Shown here: piece after piece, positions 15,189 to 25,397 of the stretch
Layout: every line of letters starts with the position of its first letter
How positions within the stretch are numbered: position 1 is the first letter of the stretch
Source: an uncultured Collinsella sp.
GTDB taxonomy: Bacteria; Actinomycetota; Coriobacteriia; Coriobacteriales; Coriobacteriaceae
Reading direction: 5' to 3'
DNA: 37,118 nucleotides
Assembly (NCBI GenBank): GCA_949287065.1
Contig: CASEEV010000050.1
Coordinates: 1 to 37,118 of the forward strand
Notes under the pieces: generated by a model
The model's input: the letters and a program-made list of their open reading frames with translations, nothing else
The model's database searches: none
What the model was told of the DNA's origin: nothing
Program-made: the position numbers and the translations under genes

Positions 15189-15593
15189 CTACAACTCCTT
15201 GTTGGTTGTCCTTGACAGCATGCGGACGATCACGACCACCGCACAAGCCAGTACCCCCCAAAACCCAAGCACGCAAGCAGCCACGCCCGAAGACAAGAGG
15301 CGCGCACGACCGCGTATGTGCTTGTCGTAATCACAAAGATCAGAACTGCCGGTACCCAAGGGCACGGCGAGCTCAGGAGAAGAAGGAAGATCCTCGACAT
15401 GCCCCCGAATCAGCTCGTCAAAGGAACAGCCGAAGATATCGCAAAGGCGCACCAACTTGTCCATCTCAGGATACGCCGTTTCGGACTCCCAGCGCGAAAC
15501 AGCCTGTCTGGAAACACCGAGCAACATAGCAAGCTGCTCCTGAGTCATGTTGCGACCCTTTCGTAGCAGATAGAGATTCTCGCCAAAGCTCAT
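15189..15593 (-). CDS. XRE-family regulator with a C-terminal membrane helix
   Basis: 134 residues. ATG 15593 has AAAGGAGG 5 nt upstream. Residues 5-62 form a Cro/CI-type helix-turn-helix (LRKGRNMTQEQLAMLLGVSR, QAVSRWESETAYPEMDKLVR). After a polar linker, residues about 101-125 form one membrane helix (SSGVAACVLGFWGVLACAVV). Similar XRE regulators with a membrane tail are common in Firmicutes and Coriobacteriia. Those I recall often have a longer membrane part, so this one may be a short version. The target is unknown; no partner gene is adjacent, since the repeat cluster at 15.7-16.1 kb lies upstream. Confidence 0.85.
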   Translation of the reverse strand: MSFGENLYLLRKGRNMTQEQLAMLLGVSRQAVSRWESETAYPEMDKLVRLCDIFGCSFDELIRGHVEDLPSSPELAVPLGTGSSDLCDYDKHIRGRARLLSSGVAACVLGFWGVLACAVVVIVRMLSRTTNKEL

Positions 15594-15750
15594 GAGGCCC
15601 TCCTTTATTCGTAGGTTGCTCCTGTCATGACCTTCCTCTCATACGATCGCAGCCCATCTCCCCTAATTCCATCACATTTGAGTTGCATTTCGGCCAGATT
15701 GGAAACGCAACCGTACGTTGCGAGCTCTGGAACGCAATGCGCCTGGCGCG

Positions 15751-15810
15751 GCCTGCGCAAAAACATGCACGCTACTGGCGACCTGCGCAAAATCGGTCGC
15801 GATACGGGTG
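15751..15810 (+). repeat. Two tandem 30-bp repeat units (orientation A)
   Basis: Units 15751-15780 and 15781-15810 align with exact 30-bp period (each begins N-CCTGCGCAA). The second, ending GATACGGGTG, is recognisably the reverse complement of the 30-bp units at 15911-16000. In one frame the block reads LRKNMHATGD LRKIGRDTGA. Confidence 0.7.
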
Positions 15811-15910
15811 CGCCGCCGTAGGTTGCTGCGGCGATGCTCCATATGAGTACCCTATCCGTAGAGTAAACACGGTCATTACGTGGGCTCTTTCTCGCCGGGA
15901 AGCAATTGGA

Positions 15911-16062
15911 CACCCGTATCGTGCCCCATCTTGCGCACGCCGCCCGTATCGAAGTCTTTTTTGCGCACGCCGCCCGTATCGAAGTCATTTCTGCGCAAAA
16001 ATCTCGCCGCGAACGTCGTTTTGCACAGCGTGCCCGCTACGAGCGGCACCGCTTGCGCCATG
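15911..16062 (-). repeat. Tandem 30-bp repeat units (orientation B)
   Basis: Three units with exact 30-bp period (15911-15940, 15941-15970, 15971-16000) share CCCGTATCG at the start and TGCGCA near the end; only the middle 10 bases differ. Two more decayed units seem to follow (about 16005-16030 and 16030-16062). On the minus strand they read VRKKDFDTGG and VRKMGHDTGV, the same 10-residue pattern as block A. There are no unique spacers, so it is not a CRISPR. The surrounding 15594-16165 has no convincing gene. Confidence 0.75.
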
Positions 16063-16165
16063 CCAGCTTTGGACGCGCTCTAGTGCAGAGCCCCACCCGC
16101 CGAGAGGCCCGAGTCGCGCGTCGCCGGGACGCCCGCTCGTCATGTGTCCTACGCCGAGAATGACA

Positions 16166-16205
16166 GCCGCGCCCGCACCTTATGCAAGGTGCGGGCGCGG
16201 CTTTT
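16166..16205 (+). terminator. Perfect 16-bp hairpin terminator
   Basis: Arms GCCGCGCCCGCACCTT (16166-16181) and AAGGTGCGGGCGCGGC (16186-16201) with a 4-nt loop. TTTTAG follows on the plus strand; only TGTCATTCTC follows on the minus strand. It lies 49 nt past the stop of the minus-strand glucosidase gene, so it probably ends that transcript, yet its T-run faces the plus strand, where no intact gene precedes it. Confidence 0.8.
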
Positions 16206-16249
16206 AGTCGTTGCGCGTCAAAGCGCAGCGCGCATCTTGAATGCCAGAC

Positions 16250-18453
<2,204 letters not shown>

Positions 18454-18462
18454 AACGACCTC

Positions 18463-18584
18463 CTAAAATGCCTGTTCGGTACGGTTGATGATCTCGTCTT
18501 GCAGGTCGCGTCCCAGGTTGCACCACTTCTCAGAGAAGCCCGCCACGTGCACGATAAGGTGCGGTAGGCCTCGGGATGCGCCTG
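18463..18584 (-). pseudogene. C-terminal relic of a glycyl-radical enzyme
   Basis: Between the S10 stop and the Nim-like gene, the minus strand encodes QAHPEAY, then, after a one-base deletion in a C-run (restoring one C gives YPHLIV), [19 protein letters not shown] followed by [13 protein letters not shown] and a stop at 18463. This is the C-terminus of the pyruvate formate-lyase/diol dehydratase/choline-lyase superfamily, including the radical glycine motif (VAGFS). Only about 40 of some 800 residues remain. It starts 5 nt after the S10 stop codon, and its own stop lies 9 nt before the next ATG. Confidence 0.85.
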
Positions 18585-18589
18585 CGCGC

Positions 18590-20086
18590 CTACTGCGCGT
18601 AGAACTCCGTCATATCGCGGCCGAGCGCCTCGAGCGTAGGCTCGTCGACATAGGCCATGTGGCCGGAGCTGTAGAGCTTGAACTCAACGCGGCGCTTGAG
18701 CTCCTCGGGCAAGAACAGGCACGAGATGTCGCGCACGGCGTTCCAATACGGCGTGGCCGCGTCGTAGCGACCGCCGAGAACCGCCACGCGCACGGTGGGG
18801 CTGTGCTTGAGCGCCACCGCGATGTCGTAGGCAACGTTGGGAGCCGAAACGCGCATGCCGGTGCCCGGAACCTCATGCGAACGGTCCCAAGCGAGACCCA
18901 CGCTCATGAAGTTGCTCAACGGGTACACGGGCGCGCCCTCGTAGCCGAGCTCGTTGAGGTGTTGGCGGAACGCCGCCGCCCACGCCGCCTCGACCGCGTC
19001 GGATGAGGCGTCACCGGCGATCTGCTGGCCGCCGCCGAGCGAGGTGCACGGCGCGTAGGTGGTAAAGCGCGTGTCAAAGCGGCCGGTCACGAGGCCCTCT
19101 TTAGCCAGGAGCTCGTTGCGGAAAGTGCTGAGGTCGATGCGCAGGTTGTTGCGCTCGATAAACGCCGCGTCGAGCCCGATGCGCTCGGAGAGCTCGCGTG
19201 CCACCGCGCCTTTCTCCTCAAGGCTCAGACGGTCGCCGCGCAAGAGCGCCGGCGCGTACACGCGCTCGGTGAAGTCCATCGCCTCGTCAAACCACGCCGC
19301 CTCGCTCGTGCCCGCGCCCGCCTTGCCGAAGTGGCGCGCCGTTGCGGCGTAGGTGGGCATGAGCCCCAGATAGCCCAGGTCGGAGCCCGGCATCTTCTGC
19401 ACCCAGTCAAACACCGACGAGAGCATCACCACGCCGGCAAGCGGCACGAAGCGCTCCGTGAGCAGCCGCATGAGCACGGCGTTGCGCACCGTGCCGTACG
19501 ACTCGCCGAACAGGTACACCGGCGAGCCCCAACGGTTGCTCTCGTTGAGCCAGGCCATGATCGCGCGGCAAAACGCGTCGGCGTCGCCGTCCACGCTCCA
19601 CAGGCGCGCCGTATCGGCGTCCTCCGCCACGACGGAGTAGCCGGTGCCCAGTGCGTCGAGAACCACGAGGTCGCTCACGCGCAGCAGCGTAGAGGGGTTG
19701 TCCTCAACGCGCGGCGGTGTTGCCAGATGGTTCAACCCGTCGGTGACCACGCGCTTGGGGCCGATACCGCCCATGTTGACGGGCACCGAAGCGCTGCCCG
19801 GACCGCCGTTGTAGCAAAACGTCACCGGACGCGGCGCGGCATCCGCCGGCGCGTCGGCCACATACGAGAGGAAGAACATCTTGCCCACGAGCGCGCCCGT
19901 GTCGGTGCGCACGTCAACATGCCCCGCAGAAGCGGTGTAGGCAATGCGCTCTTCTCCGCACTCCCACGCCATCTTGGCGCTTACCGGCTCCGGCAGCGGC
20001 AGCCGGCGCTCGGCGCCGACCGTGTAGAGCTCGTCGGGTTTTTGCGAACCTGCCGCGCAGGCGTCTTGCTCAAGCTTCTCAGCCAT
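18590..20086 (-). CDS. S10 serine carboxypeptidase-like protein
   Basis: 498 residues. ATG 20086 follows GAGGAGG by about 7 nt. The S10 hallmarks are in order: oxyanion region YNGGPGSAS (92-100), nucleophile Ser196 in LFGESYGT, Asp in [11 protein letters not shown], and His in SSGHMAYVD near the C-terminus. Eukaryotic and most secreted bacterial S10 enzymes have signal peptides; this one begins [20 protein letters not shown] with none, so a cytosolic peptidase acting on short peptides is likely. The family prefers acidic pH, making the location notable. It is transcribed with the Nim-like gene. Confidence 0.93.
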   Translation of the reverse strand: MAEKLEQDACAAGSQKPDELYTVGAERRLPLPEPVSAKMAWECGEERIAYTASAGHVDVRTDTGALVGKMFFLSYVADAPADAAPRPVTFCYNGGPGSASVPVNMGGIGPKRVVTDGLNHLATPPRVEDNPSTLLRVSDLVVLDALGTGYSVVAEDADTARLWSVDGDADAFCRAIMAWLNESNRWGSPVYLFGESYGTVRNAVLMRLLTERFVPLAGVVMLSSVFDWVQKMPGSDLGYLGLMPTYAATARHFGKAGAGTSEAAWFDEAMDFTERVYAPALLRGDRLSLEEKGAVARELSERIGLDAAFIERNNLRIDLSTFRNELLAKEGLVTGRFDTRFTTYAPCTSLGGGQQIAGDASSDAVEAAWAAAFRQHLNELGYEGAPVYPLSNFMSVGLAWDRSHEVPGTGMRVSAPNVAYDIAVALKHSPTVRVAVLGGRYDAATPYWNAVRDISCLFLPEELKRRVEFKLYSSGHMAYVDEPTLEALGRDMTEFYAQ

Positions 20087-20189
20087 AGCGTCCTCCTCGA
20101 AGTTGCACGTTGCACAAGAACATACCACGCCCGCAGGCGCGCCACGCCCTGAACCGCTTGGCCCAGCCAACGAGGCGCATCTGCCCTCC

Positions 20190-20864
20190 TCAGCGCTCGC
20201 CCCAAGCGCCCCGTTTGAGCTCAAAGTAGCTGCGGCGCGTGACGATAAGGCCCTCGTGCTGCATCTTGGAGAGCTCGTGCGACAGCGCGCTGCGGTCGAC
20301 GCCGAGGTAGTCGGCGAGCTGCTGGCGCGAGAACGGCACGGTAAAGCGATCGGACCCCACGCGCGTCGCCTGGTCGGAGAGATACGAGAGCACGCGTTCG
20401 CGAATCGTGCGCGGCGCGATGTGCATCATGCGGCGCGCAAGCGCGAGCGAGCGCTCGGCCGACAGGCGCACGAGGTTCTCGATCGCCTCGTGATGGAAGG
20501 GGCACGACTTGCCGCAGGTCCTGATGAGCTTGGGCATGGCGACGAAGACCACGTCGGCGTCCTCGGCGGCAACGATGTCCACGAGCATGCGCCGCTTCGG
20601 CAGCGCGGCGTAGGTCTCGGCAAAGACCCGGCCCGCGTAGATGTGCCCAAAGATCGCGCGGTCGCCCCAGTAGTAGTTGACCACCACGTTGACGCTGCCC
20701 GAAACCACCACGCCCACGTGCTCGGTCACGTCGCCGGCGCGCATGATCTGCTCTCCGCGCGCATACGTGCGCTCGTACGCCCCGAGGCAGCCGAGAAGTG
20801 CCTCGACCTCGCGCGGCCCCAAACCCAAGAAGAGCTCGGTTTGTGCAAGAACCGTGTAGTCCAT
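20190..20864 (-). CDS. Crp/Fnr-family regulator next to hcp
   Basis: 224 residues. ATG 20864 has GGGAGGG 5 nt upstream. An N-terminal cyclic-nucleotide-binding-type beta-barrel (about 10-120) is followed by a long dimerisation helix and a C-terminal helix-turn-helix (SRQQLADYLGVDRSALSHEL). Cysteines at RTCGKSCPF in the middle could take part in redox sensing, but a classical N-terminal FNR Cys cluster is absent. Family members beside hcp (HcpR-, DNR- and NnrR-like groups) respond to NO or nitrosative stress, often through heme. It is divergent from hcp with a shared operator, so it very likely activates hcp and may repress itself. Confidence 0.9.
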   Translation of the reverse strand: MDYTVLAQTELFLGLGPREVEALLGCLGAYERTYARGEQIMRAGDVTEHVGVVVSGSVNVVVNYYWGDRAIFGHIYAGRVFAETYAALPKRRMLVDIVAAEDADVVFVAMPKLIRTCGKSCPFHHEAIENLVRLSAERSLALARRMMHIAPRTIRERVLSYLSDQATRVGSDRFTVPFSRQQLADYLGVDRSALSHELSKMQHEGLIVTRRSYFELKRGAWGER

Positions 20865-20878
20865 CGAACCCTCCCGTC

Positions 20879-20894
20879 TGTTGTAGAAACAACA
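20879..20894. promoter_or_regulatory. Crp/Fnr-type operator for hcp
   Basis: TGTTGT-AGAA-ACAACA is a perfect 6+4+6 dyad, the geometry of Crp/Fnr family sites. If transcription starts about 7 nt past the TATACC at 20916-20921, the centre falls at -41.5, the class II activator position. It also lies about 22 nt upstream of the regulator's own ATG, where bound protein would block that gene. Confidence 0.8.
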
Positions 20895-20915
20895 TACTCC
20901 TTTTGGGCGGCGCAG

Positions 20916-20921
20916 TATACC
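20916..20921 (+). promoter_or_regulatory. -10 element of hcp
   Basis: TATACC lies 53 nt before the hcp ATG, with no good -35, as expected for a promoter that depends on an activator bound at -41.5. Confidence 0.55.
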
Positions 20922-20974
20922 TGAGCCCCAAAGCCGCCCACCGGACGGCCCGGCTACAGAGCAGGGAGGCTCAC

Positions 20975-22537
20975 ATGGCGTTTTTCAACCCCCAGATGTT
21001 CTGCTATCAGTGCGAGCAGACCGCCCGTTGTGCCGCATGCACCGGACGTTCCGGCGTGTGCGGAAAACCCGCCGACGTCGCGCGGCTTCAAGACCAGCTG
21101 ACCGGCGCCCTCATCGGACTCGCGCGGTCCGTGGAACCCGACGAGGCGCCCGGACCCGTTGCCCAGATCACCGTCGAGGGGCTCTTTGCCACGGTAACCA
21201 ACGTCAGCTTCGACGCCGACGCCGTTCTCGAGCTTATCGACCGCGTGCACGCCGAGCGCAACGTCGTGGCGCCGCGCAACCCCGCCGAAGACGCGGATCT
21301 CTCGCTCGTCTGGACCGCCGACGAAGACATCCGCTCGCTCAAGTCGCTCGTGCTCTTCGGCATCCGCGGCATGGCGGCCTACGCCTACCACGCCTGGGTG
21401 CTCGGCTACATCGACCGCGAGCTCAACCGGTTCTTCCTCAAGGCCCTGCGCGCCATCGGCGACAACCTGCCCGCACGCGAGCTCTTTGACCTCGCTCTCG
21501 AAGTCGGCGAGAAGAACTACCGCTGCATGGAGCTGCTCGACCGCGCCAACACCGAGACGTTCGGGACGCCGCGTCCCACGAAGGTCTCGATGAAGGTCGA
21601 GGCGGGACCCTTCATCGTGGTCTCGGGCCACGACCTTCTCGACCTCTACGCCCTGCTCAAGCAGACCGAGGGAACGGGGGTGTCGGTCTACACCCACGGC
21701 GAGATGCTGCCGGCGCACGCCTACCCCGAGCTCGAGAGGTTCCCGCACCTTAAAGGGCACTTCGGCACCGCATGGCAAAACCAGCAGCGCGAGTTTGCCG
21801 GCATTCCCGGAGCGGTGCTCTTTACCACCAACTGCCTGATGCCGCCCAAGAAGAGCTACAGCGACCGCGTGTTCACCACCGAGATGGTCACGTACCCCGG
21901 CATCGAGCACGTCGGCCCCGACAAGGACTTCTCGCACGTCATCGAGTGCGCGCTCGAGCTCGGCGGCTACCCCGAGGATGTTCTGTTCACGGGCATCAAC
22001 GGCGGCGACATGCTCACCACCGGCTTCGGTCACGAGGCCGTGCTCTCGGTGGCCGGCAAGCTCATCGGGGCGATCTCGTCGGGCGAGGTGGAGCACGTCT
22101 ACCTCGTAGGCGGCTGCGACGGGGCGCGTCCAGGGCGCAACTACTACACCGAGCTCGTGGAGCAGGCGCCGAAGAACAGCATCATCCTCACGCTCGCGTG
22201 CGGCAAGTTCCGCTTCAACGACCTCGATCTGGGAACGGTCGCCGGCTTCCCCCGCCTCATGGACATGGGGCAGTGCAACGATGCCTACAGCGCGGTCCAG
22301 GTGGCGCTCGCCCTTGCCGACGCCCTCCAGTGCAGCGTCAACGACCTGCCGCTCACCATCGTGCTCTCGTGGTACGAACAGAAGGCCGTAAGCGTGCTGC
22401 TCACCTTGCTCGCTCTCGGCGTCAAGAACATCAAGATCGGACCGACGCTGCCTGCGTTTATCTCGCCGGGCGTGCTTGACTGCCTGGTCGAGGAGTTTGG
22501 GCTCGCGCCGATCTCGACACCTCAAGAGGACCTTTAG
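20975..22537 (+). CDS. hcp: Hybrid cluster protein (hydroxylamine / NO reductase)
   Basis: 520 residues. ATG 20975 has GGGAGG 5-6 nt upstream. The N-terminal cluster ligands are C10-x2-C13-x8-C22-x6-C29 (FCYQCEQTARCAACTG...GVCGK), a close variant of the class I spacing, with an extra Cys19. Ligands of the hybrid Fe-S-O cluster are visible: His in SGHDLLD, Glu in HGEMLPAHAYPEL, and Cys in TNCLMPP, GGCDGARPGRNYY, ACGKFRFN and MGQCNDAYSA, with the late Glu in SWYEQKAV. Hcp is a cytosolic scavenger of NO and hydroxylamine and can act as an S-nitrosylase. No hcr reductase follows, so an external electron donor is implied. Expression is likely driven by the divergent Crp/Fnr regulator. Confidence 0.97.
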   Translation: MAFFNPQMFCYQCEQTARCAACTGRSGVCGKPADVARLQDQLTGALIGLARSVEPDEAPGPVAQITVEGLFATVTNVSFDADAVLELIDRVHAERNVVAPRNPAEDADLSLVWTADEDIRSLKSLVLFGIRGMAAYAYHAWVLGYIDRELNRFFLKALRAIGDNLPARELFDLALEVGEKNYRCMELLDRANTETFGTPRPTKVSMKVEAGPFIVVSGHDLLDLYALLKQTEGTGVSVYTHGEMLPAHAYPELERFPHLKGHFGTAWQNQQREFAGIPGAVLFTTNCLMPPKKSYSDRVFTTEMVTYPGIEHVGPDKDFSHVIECALELGGYPEDVLFTGINGGDMLTTGFGHEAVLSVAGKLIGAISSGEVEHVYLVGGCDGARPGRNYYTELVEQAPKNSIILTLACGKFRFNDLDLGTVAGFPRLMDMGQCNDAYSAVQVALALADALQCSVNDLPLTIVLSWYEQKAVSVLLTLLALGVKNIKIGPTLPAFISPGVLDCLVEEFGLAPISTPQEDL

Positions 22538-22632
22538 TATTCAGCCTGTCGCTCAAACCAGCCCTCCCCTCCCCAAGCCCCAGGGACTACAATGGGTGGC
22601 GTCAGAAAGGCCGCATAGAACCGAAGGCTCAT

Positions 22633-24630
22633 ATGGGAATGGCATCCGTCAAGCACGGCAACACGCATCGCCGGAAGTCGCACGAGGCGTCGCATCTGCA
22701 TATGACTTCGAGGGGCTCACGCGAGCGCCGCATTGGCGCCATCGACGGCCTGCGTGCGATTGCCATCATCGGCGTCGTGCTCTACCACCTGCGCCCCTCG
22801 CTTCTGCCCGGCGGCTTTTTAGGCGTCACCGTCTTCTTTGCGATCAGCGGATTTCTCGCCACCGTCAGTATCACGCGGCACCGATCTTTTGGAGAGCCGT
22901 TCTCCTACCGCTCCTACATCGCCCGACGCATCACGCGTTTGGCACCGCCCGTGCTCGCGATCATCACGCTCACCGCGCTCGGCACCTACGCCGTGGCGCC
23001 GAGCCTTTTGCCCAAGGTCCAGGCCGACGCCCTACCCGCGGCCCTCTTCGTGAGCAATTGGTCCTATATCTTCCGCCAGGTGCCCTACTTTGCCGCCGCG
23101 GGCCTCCCCTCGCCGCTCACGCACCTGTGGTACCTCGGCGTGGTCATGCAGTTCTACCTCATCTGGCCGCCCGTGCTGCTCGCCGCCCGCAGCGCCCTCG
23201 CGTCGCGCAAGCGCGTGCTGGCGCTCATCGCAGGCCTCGTCCTGGCGTCGACCGCCCTCATGGCATGCCTTTTCAACCCCACCGGCGACACCGCGCGCGT
23301 GTACTACGGAACCGACACGCGCGCAGCCGAGCTTCTCGTCGGCGCCTTCGTGGCGCTCGCCCTTCCGCTTGCCGCCAAGTCGCGCTCTCAGCGCCTGCCC
23401 CGGCTGCGCGGGGCGCTCTCCACGCTCGCCGGCCTGCTCTGCCTCGCAGGGCTCTGCGCGGGCTTCGTCCTCGCCCGCGGCGACAGCGCGCCGCTCTACC
23501 GCGGCGGCTACCTCGTCGCCGCATGCGCCGTCGGCGTGCTTCTCGCCGGCGCCCAGCGACAGGAAGGCATCCTCAACCGCGCGCTCTCGTGCGCGCCCCT
23601 GCGCTACGTGAGCTCGCGGTCGTTCTCGCTCTACCTCGTTCACTACCCGCTGCTCATCCTCATGAACCCCGCCACGCGCACCACCGCGCTCGCAGGCTGG
23701 GAGGTCGCGCTCCAGCTCGTAGCGGTCCTCGTTGCCGCCGAGGTCTTCTACCGGCTCGTCGAGAAGCCCTGCGCGCGCCTCGGTAAAAAGCGCTCCAAGA
23801 TGCCGGCCCGCGGTGTACCCGCAGCCGTGCCCGTGTGCTGCGCCCTCGTAGGGGCCTGCGCGGTGGGAGCGTTTGCCGCCGCGCCGCTCGACTGGCAGGC
23901 CATCGCGCAGGAGCGTGCCGTTGCCCTCCGCCCCGAGCTCGTGAGCCGCCGCGCTGCCGCCGGGTCCGACGCCGCGCAGGCATCCGCCGGATCGGCGGAG
24001 CAAACGGCCGCCGCCCACGCCTCCGCAGACCAGGGGTCGGCCGAAACCAAGGCCGAACCCAAAAAGCCCAAGGAGCCTGAGAAGCCCAAGCCAGTGGCCG
24101 AGAAGGTGCCCAAGAACCTTCCCTATAAGTCGTGGACCTTCAACGCCAAGAAGGGCACCTGCGACGCGCACGTCCTCATCATCGGCGACTCCGTGACCGA
24201 AGGGGCCAAGCCGGCGCTCGAGAAGCTCCTGCCCAACGCGCTCGTAGACGGTCAGGTCAGCCGCCAGCTCTACGTAGGCCAAGACGTGTACGCCCAAGAC
24301 GTTGCCGGCGGCTACAAGCCCGACGCGGTGATCTTCGCGCTCGGCCTCAACGGCCTTATCCGCGACGAGTCGACCGTGCAGGCGCTCGTCGACGCCGTCG
24401 ACGGCAAGCCGCTCTACTTCGTCACCATCAGGTGCCCGCTCGAGCTGCAGGATCCCAACAACAAGGTGCTGCGCAAGTTCGCCGACAAGTACGACAACGT
24501 CGGCATCATCGACTGGCACGGCGCAAGCGAGGGCCACAGCGAGTACCTCGTCGACGACGGCATTCACCTCACGCCTGACGGCGCCGACGCCTTTGCGCTT
24601 CTCGTCCGCAAAGCGCTCTGCGGCGTGTAG
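22633..24630 (+). CDS. OatA-like membrane acyltransferase with C-terminal SGNH domain
   Basis: 665 residues. The N-terminal acyltransferase-3 domain (about 30-375, ten or so helices) starts RIGAIDGLRAIAIIGVVLYH with the catalytic His in YHLRPS, and contains YIARRITRLAPP and LTHLWYLGVVMQFYLIWP. An extracellular linker rich in Ala, Lys, Pro and Glu (about 430-490) leads to an SGNH hydrolase-type domain with IIGDSVTEG, ALGLNG and DDGIHLTPDGA. This is the OatA layout, in which the membrane half passes acetyl groups outward and the SGNH half O-acetylates peptidoglycan or another surface glycan, giving lysozyme resistance. The ATG at 22633 has only a weak AAGG; a start at 22702 is possible but has no RBS. 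The true acceptor glycan is unknown. Confidence 0.92.
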   Translation: MGMASVKHGNTHRRKSHEASHLHMTSRGSRERRIGAIDGLRAIAIIGVVLYHLRPSLLPGGFLGVTVFFAISGFLATVSITRHRSFGEPFSYRSYIARRITRLAPPVLAIITLTALGTYAVAPSLLPKVQADALPAALFVSNWSYIFRQVPYFAAAGLPSPLTHLWYLGVVMQFYLIWPPVLLAARSALASRKRVLALIAGLVLASTALMACLFNPTGDTARVYYGTDTRAAELLVGAFVALALPLAAKSRSQRLPRLRGALSTLAGLLCLAGLCAGFVLARGDSAPLYRGGYLVAACAVGVLLAGAQRQEGILNRALSCAPLRYVSSRSFSLYLVHYPLLILMNPATRTTALAGWEVALQLVAVLVAAEVFYRLVEKPCARLGKKRSKMPARGVPAAVPVCCALVGACAVGAFAAAPLDWQAIAQERAVALRPELVSRRAAAGSDAAQASAGSAEQTAAAHASADQGSAETKAEPKKPKEPEKPKPVAEKVPKNLPYKSWTFNAKKGTCDAHVLIIGDSVTEGAKPALEKLLPNALVDGQVSRQLYVGQDVYAQDVAGGYKPDAVIFALGLNGLIRDESTVQALVDAVDGKPLYFVTIRCPLELQDPNNKVLRKFADKYDNVGIIDWHGASEGHSEYLVDDGIHLTPDGADAFALLVRKALCGV

Positions 24631-24649
24631 ACGCACCCTCGCCTGCGTC

Positions 24650-25261
24650 CTACACCTCGTGCACGCCGCGCAGGCCGCTTTCGGTGAGGGTATTCGCCAG
24701 GTCGGCGAGCTCCTCGATCGGCACGGGTTCGCCCGAGGCAAGCCACCACCTGAAAAGCGCGAGCACGCCGCCCAGCACAAACGAGAGGCACGAGACGATC
24801 TTCTCGTCGGGAACGTAGCCGGCGAGCAGCCCGCTCTCGACGATCTGCCGCTCAAATGGGGCGAGCAGCCGCTCGAAGAGCATGTCGGCGGGCATGTTCT
24901 CAAAGTATCCTCGTTCCCGCTCGAGCCCTTGGCTCAGGTGCTCAACAAGCGCGCGGAAGAAGGTGCGCAGCGCCGCTGCGCGGTCCTCGGCAATGAGGGA
25001 ACGGTCGAAGCTCGCGCCGACCTCGTCCAGAATGCTCGCCACAAACGCCTCGGCGATGGCGTCGACAAGCCCGTCGACGCTCCCGAAGTGCTGGTAGAAC
25101 GTCTTGCGGTCAACGTCGGCCTCCTGCGCGATGGCGCTCACGGTGATCTTGTCGAGCGGTTTGGTGGCAAGCAGTCGGTCAAACGCCTCGACCATGGCGC
25201 GCCTGCTGCGCCGCACCCGCCGGTCCACGCGCGGGGCACCCGCCCTGCCTTCGCCGCTCAT
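24650..25261 (-). CDS. TetR-family regulator of the YhgE pair
   Basis: About 203 residues from ATG 25261 (GGGAG 9 nt upstream); ATG 25267 two codons earlier is an equal alternative with short spacing. The TetR helix-turn-helix is KITVSAIAQEADVDRKTFYQ followed by HFGSVDGLVDAI. The ligand domain has the FENMPADMLFERLLAPFERQ / LASGEPVPIEELADL pattern seen in TetR proteins paired with YhgE/Pip membrane proteins. It is divergent from the two YhgE genes with a dyad in the spacer, so autoregulation and repression of that operon are likely. The inducer is unknown. Confidence 0.9.
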   Translation of the reverse strand: MSGEGRAGAPRVDRRVRRSRRAMVEAFDRLLATKPLDKITVSAIAQEADVDRKTFYQHFGSVDGLVDAIAEAFVASILDEVGASFDRSLIAEDRAAALRTFFRALVEHLSQGLERERGYFENMPADMLFERLLAPFERQIVESGLLAGYVPDEKIVSCLSFVLGGVLALFRWWLASGEPVPIEELADLANTLTESGLRGVHEV

Positions 25262-25315
25262 CGTCATAATCTCCCGTTCTGTTGCCAAACTCACAGATCT
25301 TGCCGATCCATTGCT

Positions 25316-25330
25316 TAGACATAGAGTCTA
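25316..25330. promoter_or_regulatory. Candidate TetR operator
   Basis: TAGAC-ATAGA-GTCTA is a perfect 5+5+5 dyad in the spacer between the TetR gene and the first YhgE gene. A second AGTCTAT half occurs at 25348-25354. A TATAAA at 25352-25357 could be the -10 of the YhgE operon, close enough for the dyad to overlap its -35. Confidence 0.55.
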
Positions 25331-25397
25331 TTCCCCATATGTGGATAAGTCTATAAATGGGTAGTATTCCTGCCGATCAACACGAGAAAGGCAGGTC

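Noticed and set aside
15911-16000. CRISPR-like array
   Set aside because: The 30-bp units are directly abutting with only a partly variable middle; there are no unique spacers of regular length and no cas genes nearby.
15876-16061. Minus-strand frame encoding VRKKDFDTGG repeats as a real small protein
   Set aside because: The first third is unrelated sequence, no RBS is seen, and the opposite block shows the same motif in a different, incomplete frame. It is better described as a DNA repeat.
15906-16163. 85-codon plus-strand frame ending just before the 16166 hairpin
   Set aside because: The product is Arg-rich and built largely from the repeat units, lacks an RBS and resembles other spurious frames in this GC-rich sequence. 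The position next to the terminator is kept as a separate observation.
22588-22593. TACAAT as the -10 of the OatA-like gene
   Set aside because: A reasonable hexamer, but the -35 region is CT-rich with no match, and the gene's own RBS is weak; unsupported as a promoter.
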